Shown here piece by piece: positions 59,610-64,000 of a stretch of 64,000 bases of DNA (the first letter of the stretch is position 1; each line of letters begins with the position of its first letter). A program made the translations under genes and the position numbers. The notes under the pieces were generated by a model. The model was not told where the DNA came from. It saw nothing but the letters and a program-made list of their open reading frames with translations, and did not search any database. Source of the stretch: Tistlia consotensis USBA 355. Its GTDB lineage: Bacteria; Pseudomonadota; Alphaproteobacteria; Kiloniellales; DSM-21159. The stretch is from the NCBI RefSeq assembly GCF_900177295.1, contig NZ_FWZX01000007.1, positions 150,900 through 214,899 on the forward strand, read 5' to 3'.

Positions 59610-61934
59610 CTAGCGGTCGAACCTGACGGTGCGCAGGCGCAGGGCGTTGCTGATCACCGAGGCCGAGCTCAGGCTCATGGCCGCCGCGGCGATCATCGGG
59701 CTGAGCAGCAGGCCGAGGAGGGGATAGAGCACGCCGGCCGCGATCGGCACGCCGATCGCGTTGTAGACGAAGGCCAGGAAGAGGTTCTGCCGGATGTTGC
59801 CCATGGTCGCGGCGGCGAGCCTGCGCGCCCGCACGACGGCGCGCAGGTCGCCCTGGACCAGGGTCATGCCGGCGCTCTCGACCGCGACGTCGGCGCCGGT
59901 GCCCATGGCGATGCCGACGTCGGCCTGGGCCAGGGCCGGCGCGTCGTTGATGCCGTCGCCGGCCATGGCCACTCCCTGCCCGCCGGCCTGCAGCTCCAGG
60001 ACCAGCCGGGCCTTGTCCTGGGGCAGCACCTCCGCCTCGACCCGGTCGATGCCCAGCTTCGCGGCCACCGCCTCGGCGGTGACCCGGTTGTCGCCGGTCG
60101 CCATCACCACGGTCAGCCCGGCCTCGTGCAGCGCCTCGATGGCCGCCGGCGTGGTCTGCTTGATCGGGTCGGCGACGGCGATCAGGCCGGCGAGCGCACC
60201 GTCGACCGCCAGGTACATGACCGTGGCGCCCTCGCGGCGCAGCCGGTCGGCCTCGGCCTCCAGGCCCGCCGCATCGGCCCCGACCTCCTGCATCAGCCGG
60301 CTGGTGCCCAGCGCCAGGGCCTGGCCGGCGACCCGGCCCCGCACGCCCTTGCCGGTGACGCTCTCGAAGTCGCCCGCCTTGTCGGGCTGCAGCCCGCGCT
60401 CCCGGGCGCCGGCGACGATCGCCGCCGCCAGGGGATGCTCGCTGCCGGCCTCCAGGCCGGCGGCCAGGCGCAGCACCGCGTCCTCCGATCGCCCGGCCGC
60501 GGCGACCACGCGGGTCAGCTTCGGCCGCCCCTCGGTCAGGGTGCCGGTCTTGTCGACGACGATCGCGCCGACCCGGGCGAAGCGCTCCAGCACCTCGGCG
60601 TTCTTGACCAGCACGCCCAGCCCGGCGCCGCGCCCGGTCGCGACCATGATCGACATCGGCGTCGCCAGGCCGAGCGCGCAGGGGCAGGCGATGATCAGCA
60701 CGCTGACCGCGGCGATCAGGGCATGGCTGAAGGCCGGCGCCGGACCGAAGGCCAGCCAGGCGGCGAAGGCCACGACGGCGACCGCGATCACCGCCGGCAC
60801 GAAGACCGCCGAGGCCCTGTCGACCAGCTTCTGGATCGGCGCGCGCGAGCGCTGGGCCTCGGCGACCATCTGGACGACCTGGGCCAGCATGGTCTCGCCG
60901 CCGACCCGGTCGACCTCGAAGACGAAGGAGCCGGAGCCGTTGAGCGTGCCGCCGGTGACCCGCTCGCCCTCGGCCTTCTCGACCGGCAGCGGCTCGCCGG
61001 TCAGCATCGACTCGTCGACCGAGCTGCGGCCTTCGACCACGACGCCGTCGAGCGGCACCTTGTCGCCGGGCCGGACGCGCAGCCGGTCGCCGACGGCGAC
61101 CGCCTCGACCGGCACCTCCTCGTCCTCGCCGCTCTCGGTGACGCGCCGGGCGGTCTTCGGCGCCAGGTCGAGCAGCGCCTTGATCGCGCCGGAGGTGCGC
61201 TCGCGCGCCCTCAGCTCCAGCACCTGGCCGAGCAGCACCAGGGTCACGATCACCGCGGCGCTCTCGTAGTAGACCGGCACGGTGCCGGCGGCGCTGCGCA
61301 GAGAGGCCGGGAAGATGCCCGGCAGCAGGGTCGCGACGAGGCTGTAGAGGTAGGCCGTGCCGGTGCCGAGGGCAATCAGGGTGAACATGTTGAGATTGCG
61401 CGTGACCAGCGAGGCCCAGCCACGTGCGAAGAAGGGCCAGCCGGCCCAGAGCACGACGGGCGTCGCCAGGACCAGCTGGACCCAGGGCCCGGCGGCCGGC
61501 GGCACGAGGTCGCCGACCGGCAGGCCGAGGAGGTGGCTGCCCATCTCGAGCGCGAGCAGCGGCAGCGACAGGACGAGTCCGACCCAGAAGCGCCGGGTCA
61601 TGTCGACGAGCTCGGGGTTCGGCCCCGCGTCGGCGGCTGGAACGCCCATCGGCTCCAGGGCCATGCCGCACTTCGGGCAGGTTCCCGGGCCCTCCTGGAC
61701 GATCTCCGGATGCATCGGGCAGGTGTAGAGCGTGCCGGCCGGCGCGGGCTCGGCCGCGGCCCCGGCCGGATCGCCCAGGTAGCGGTCCGGCTCGGCCTCG
61801 AACTTCGCCAGGCAGCCGGCGGAGCAGAAATGGTAGCGCCGGCCCCCGTGCTCGTGGCTGTGCGGCGACTTGGCGGGATCCACGGTCATGCCGCAGACCG
61901 GATCGGTGGCGCTCGTCGCGGCCTGGTCGGTCAT
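59610..61934 (-). CDS. Copper-type P1B-ATPase with YHS and heavy-metal-binding N-terminus
   Basis: A 774-residue inner-membrane pump that exports Cu+ (or Ag+). Domains in order are a YHS domain ([20 protein letters not shown] and [18 protein letters not shown], residues about 10-50), a small metal-binding domain ([16 protein letters not shown] and [11 protein letters not shown], about 70-95), membrane segments, an actuator loop with STGE-type [15 protein letters not shown], the ion-binding CPC in [17 protein letters not shown], the phosphorylation site [36 protein letters not shown] and [20 protein letters not shown]. No classical HMA domain is present. A CueR/HmrR-type promoter site lies directly upstream. 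Confidence 0.95.
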   Translation of the reverse strand: MTDQAATSATDPVCGMTVDPAKSPHSHEHGGRRYHFCSAGCLAKFEAEPDRYLGDPAGAAAEPAPAGTLYTCPMHPEIVQEGPGTCPKCGMALEPMGVPAADAGPNPELVDMTRRFWVGLVLSLPLLALEMGSHLLGLPVGDLVPPAAGPWVQLVLATPVVLWAGWPFFARGWASLVTRNLNMFTLIALGTGTAYLYSLVATLLPGIFPASLRSAAGTVPVYYESAAVIVTLVLLGQVLELRARERTSGAIKALLDLAPKTARRVTESGEDEEVPVEAVAVGDRLRVRPGDKVPLDGVVVEGRSSVDESMLTGEPLPVEKAEGERVTGGTLNGSGSFVFEVDRVGGETMLAQVVQMVAEAQRSRAPIQKLVDRASAVFVPAVIAVAVVAFAAWLAFGPAPAFSHALIAAVSVLIIACPCALGLATPMSIMVATGRGAGLGVLVKNAEVLERFARVGAIVVDKTGTLTEGRPKLTRVVAAAGRSEDAVLRLAAGLEAGSEHPLAAAIVAGARERGLQPDKAGDFESVTGKGVRGRVAGQALALGTSRLMQEVGADAAGLEAEADRLRREGATVMYLAVDGALAGLIAVADPIKQTTPAAIEALHEAGLTVVMATGDNRVTAEAVAAKLGIDRVEAEVLPQDKARLVLELQAGGQGVAMAGDGINDAPALAQADVGIAMGTGADVAVESAGMTLVQGDLRAVVRARRLAAATMGNIRQNLFLAFVYNAIGVPIAAGVLYPLLGLLLSPMIAAAAMSLSSASVISNALRLRTVRFDR

Positions 61935-61986
61935 CTCGTTCGGCTCCTTCTCGAGGATGGAAGGTCGCTAGACCCCGGAGGTGGTG

Positions 61987-62008
61987 CTTCCAGTAACTGG
62001 AAGGTCAA
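61987..62008 (-). promoter_or_regulatory. CueR/HmrR-type copper-responsive operator and -35 box
   Basis: CTTCCAGT-a-ACTGGAAG (61987-62003) is a perfect 8-base inverted repeat. On the minus strand it is directly preceded by and overlaps TTGACC (62008-62003), the standard -35 box of MerR-family copper promoters. The TGA stop of the upstream gene lies within that box. The P-type ATPase gene therefore probably has its own copper-induced promoter. No MerR-type regulator gene is in the window. Confidence 0.75.
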
Positions 62009-62490
62009 GGCCCGCCGGATCGATTGTCCCGGCCCGGCAGGCGACCGGCGGCCCAGGCCAGGGCCAGCGGCGGCACCAGCAGCCACTGCAGCAGCGGCGC
62101 GAGGCCGGTGCCGAGCGGCGGCAGCAGCGGCATGGCCTCCGCATAGGCCCAGCTGCCGCGCAGCGAGACGTTGAGCCATTCGCTGTAGACCGTGTAGCCG
62201 ACGCCCGCTGCGGTCGCCGCCGCGAGCACGACGCCGAAGCGCCGCGCCGGCCAGCCGGCGCTGCCGACCAGGCCGAGCGCCAGGACCAGGCAGGCCGTCG
62301 CGATCAGCAGGTCGCCGAGGCTGCAGTGCAGCACGTCGAAGGCGATCTCGCCCGGCGTCCCGCTGTACCAGACCGTGTAGAGCGGCATCTGGGCCGTCTC
62401 CCACAGCAGGTTCAGCAGCAGCAGCGCCGCCAGGTAGCGGCGCAGGGCAGCCAGCCAGGCGAGCCCGTGCGCCGCCGTCGTCCCGGTCAT
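62005..62490 (-). CDS. Integral membrane protein of unknown function in the copper cluster
   Basis: A 161-residue protein from the ATG at 62490, with GGAGGA seven bases before it. About four membrane segments are visible: YLAALLLLNLLWETAQMPLY, LGDLLIATACLVLALGLVG, GVVLAAATAAGVGYTVYSEW and LLQWLLVPPLALAWAAGRL. The WETAQMPLYTVW and VLHCSLGD stretches are conserved-looking and might bind a metal (Met, His, Cys). I do not know a named family. It lies between copB and the copper ATPase gene. Confidence 0.72.
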   Translation of the reverse strand: MTGTTAAHGLAWLAALRRYLAALLLLNLLWETAQMPLYTVWYSGTPGEIAFDVLHCSLGDLLIATACLVLALGLVGSAGWPARRFGVVLAAATAAGVGYTVYSEWLNVSLRGSWAYAEAMPLLPPLGTGLAPLLQWLLVPPLALAWAAGRLPGRDNRSGGP

Positions 62491-62518
62491 CTCGGGTTCC
62501 TCCGAAAGCATCGCGAAG

Positions 62519-62564
62519 GCGCGGCGGGGCCCGGGGCCCACGGGTTCCACGGGCCCCGCCGCGC
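62519..62564. other. Long perfect stem-loop between copB and the membrane-protein gene
   Basis: GCGCGGCGGGGCCC (62519-62532) and GGGCCCCGCCGCGC (62551-62564) are perfect 14-base inverted arms around an 18-base loop. No T-run follows in either direction, so it is an intercistronic structure rather than a standard terminator. Confidence 0.7.
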
Positions 62565-62570
62565 GGTCGC

Positions 62571-63305
62571 TCAGTACATCAGCCGGACCCCGAGCAGGGC
62601 GTAGAGGGAGTCGGTCGCCTCGCCCTCGCCGCGCCGCAGGTCCGCCGTCTCGCCGTAGGCCCGCTCCCAGTGAACGCCCAGGTAGGGAGCGATGTTGCGG
62701 TAGACGAGATCGTAGCTCAGCCGCGCCCCCAGCTCGGTCGTCGAGAGGCCGGAGCCGACGGCGATCTCGCGGTCGTCCGCGAAGGCGACGTTGATCTCGG
62801 CCGAAGGCCTCAGGATGATCCGGTTGGTGACCAGCAGCTCGTAGTCGAGGTCGAGCCGCGCCGAGGGCGCCCCGGTCTGCGAGACGAAGAGCTCGGCATC
62901 GGTCTCGATCCACTGGCGGCCGAGGCCCTGGAGGCCGACGACCCCGTAGAGGCGGTTCGGTCCGGCCGGCGCGTCGTAGCGCAGACCCGCCTTGAGGTCG
63001 AAGAAGTCGCTGACCGGGTGCTGGACCAGCAGCTGGTTCTCCAGGGTCTCGAAGCCGCCGCCCTCGACGGCCCACTCGCCCTCGCTGTGCAGCCTGAGCT
63101 TCCACTCGTCGCTGCCGACCCAGCCGTCGCCCTGCCAGGCCACCAGGTCGCTGCCGTCGCCGAGCCGGTACTCCAGCCGCTCGAAGGTGGCGGAATGGAC
63201 GATCAGCGGCGCCTGCTCCGCGGCCCGGGCCGCGGGAGAGAGCGTCAGGCAGGCGAGCAGGACCGCCGCGGCGAGGCCGCGGCGCGCAATCGCAAGTCCC
63301 TGCAT
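62571..63305 (-). CDS. copB: Copper resistance protein B (outer-membrane beta-barrel)
   Basis: A 244-residue outer-membrane protein of the CopB family. The signal peptide spans about residues 1-28 (ARRGLAAAVLLACLTLSPAA, cut after ARA). The barrel part has HSATFERLEYRLGDGSDLVA, GWVGSDEWKLRLHSEGEW, LENQLLVQHPVSDFFDLKAG and RNIAPYLGVHWERAYGETAD. It ends YALLGVRLMY with a C-terminal aromatic, as outer-membrane barrels require. It lacks the Met/His-rich N-terminal extension of many CopB proteins, so it is a short form. It starts five bases after the copA stop. Confidence 0.9.
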   Translation of the reverse strand: MQGLAIARRGLAAAVLLACLTLSPAARAAEQAPLIVHSATFERLEYRLGDGSDLVAWQGDGWVGSDEWKLRLHSEGEWAVEGGGFETLENQLLVQHPVSDFFDLKAGLRYDAPAGPNRLYGVVGLQGLGRQWIETDAELFVSQTGAPSARLDLDYELLVTNRIILRPSAEINVAFADDREIAVGSGLSTTELGARLSYDLVYRNIAPYLGVHWERAYGETADLRRGEGEATDSLYALLGVRLMY

Positions 63306-63310
63306 CGACC

Positions 63311-64000
63311 TCACTCCCCCTGCACCGGCGTGACGGGAAGCGCCGCCGACTGCGGCCCGCCGACGACCCGCACCTCGCGGAACATGCCGGCACCCATGTG
63401 GTAGAGCAGGTGGCAATGGAAGGCCCAGCGGCCCGGCGCGTCGACCTCGGTCTCGGTGTAGAGCGTCGTGCCGGGCGGCACGCTGACGGTGTGCTTGACC
63501 GGGTTCCACTGGCCGCTGCCGTTGTCGAGGATCGACCACATGCCGTGCAGGTGCATCGGGTGGGTCATCATCGTCTCGTTGACGAACTTGAAGCGCACCC
63601 GCTCGCCGTAGTGCAGCACGATCGGCTCGGCGTCCTCGTACTTCACGCCGTCGATCGACCAGATGTAGCGCTCCATGTTGCCGGTCAGGCGGATCTCGAT
63701 CTCGCGGGTCGGCGGCCGCAGCGCATAGCGCGGATGCAGCGCCCTGAGGTCGGCGTAGGACAGGAACTTGCCGCCGTCCGCCGCGTGGGGCGCCAAGCCG
63801 CTGCCGGGCGCGTAGAAGGGATCGGCAGCGCCTGCCGGCGCCATGCCGGCCATGCCGTCTTGGCTCATGCCGGGCATAGTCGAGTGATCCATGCCCGCCA
63901 TGGCGCCGCCAGCCTGCGGCGCGGGAGACGCGGGAGCCATGCCCGGCATCTTCGCGTGGTCCATGCCCGCCATGGCGCCGCCGGCATCCGGTGCAGGGGA
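63311..64000 (-). CDS. copA: CopA-type multicopper oxidase, N-terminal part outside the window
   Basis: The C-terminal 229 residues of a periplasmic copper-resistance multicopper oxidase (probably around 600 in full). The frame runs off the right edge. The visible part starts with a Met/His-rich copper-binding stretch of repeated MAGMDH and MPGM units, followed by the third cupredoxin domain. The copper sites are HPMHLHGMWSI (type 2/3) and WAFHCHLLYHMGAGMFREVR (type 1 and 3). It oxidises Cu+ to the less toxic Cu2+ in the periplasm. It is the upstream gene of copB. Confidence 0.92.
   Translation of the reverse strand, partial: SPAPDAGGAMAGMDHAKMPGMAPASPAPQAGGAMAGMDHSTMPGMSQDGMAGMAPAGAADPFYAPGSGLAPHAADGGKFLSYADLRALHPRYALRPPTREIEIRLTGNMERYIWSIDGVKYEDAEPIVLHYGERVRFKFVNETMMTHPMHLHGMWSILDNGSGQWNPVKHTVSVPPGTTLYTETEVDAPGRWAFHCHLLYHMGAGMFREVRVVGGPQSAALPVTPVQGE

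Overview
The window is very GC-rich chromosomal DNA packed with genes. The genes are of alphaproteobacterial type and fit best with the Rhodospirillales or a related order: an aerobic CobN cobalt-chelatase cluster, a TAXI-type TRAP transporter, many ABC operons for organic acids, amines and sugars, a PAS_5-type protein pair, and a BKACE enzyme. This placement rests on gene content and protein style, not on a marker gene. I saw no rRNA, tRNA, CRISPR array or transposase. No gap between genes exceeds about 300 bases.

Layout. 1-8.2 kb: the end of a phosphonate permease, agmatine deiminase, a lipoprotein, aspS, a formate/nitrite-type channel, a glutathione transferase, an isocitrate-lyase/PEP-mutase family enzyme and a Na+/H+ antiporter. 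8.2-19.8 kb: a sugar or polyol catabolic operon with a SorC-type regulator, a five-gene ABC transporter with two unlike ATPases, an FGGY kinase, a 2-hydroxyacid dehydrogenase, a class II aldolase and a GlpD-like dehydrogenase. 19.8-26.5 kb: an acid-utilisation cluster with a TAXI TRAP transporter, a type III CoA-transferase, a citrate-synthase-fold lyase, an IclR regulator and an SMP-30 lactonase. 26.5-29.5 kb: a three-gene set like the decaprenylphosphoryl-arabinose pathway. 29.6-33.1 kb: a small CxxC protein, a cupin, RNase D and an M23 peptidase. 33.3-37.05 kb: a NitT/TauT-type ABC transporter with an agmatinase-family ureohydrolase. 37.1-37.75 kb: a VapBC module. 37.75-46.1 kb: cobalamin synthesis (cobQ, cobO, cobN, cobW, cobU). 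46.3-49.7 kb: a sulfotransferase-like protein, two PAS proteins and a drug exporter. 49.8-50.6 kb: a small foreign-looking pocket with a Pycsar-effector-like membrane protein. 50.6-58.9 kb: an amine or amide catabolic operon (BKACE, aminotransferase, dimethylformamidase-like protein, amino-acid ABC transporter) with a divergent LysR regulator. 59-64 kb: copper resistance (cytochrome c, P-type ATPase, membrane protein, CopB, CopA).

Shared regulatory architecture. All four transporter operons that begin with a solute-binding protein gene have a hairpin-forming sequence without a T-run between that gene and the membrane-component genes. Candidate operators are visible for the SorC, IclR and LysR regulators, and a CueR/HmrR-type site lies before the copper ATPase gene. 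Two dispersed palindromic repeat families are present. One has two copies, and one of these abuts the start of the M23 peptidase gene. The other has three copies.

The items I would look at first are the orphan Pycsar-effector-like gene flanked by two versions of the BKACE gene's 3' end, the BKACE/dimethylformamidase-like operon, the asymmetric ATPase pair of the sugar transporter, and the DprE1/DprE2-like cluster.
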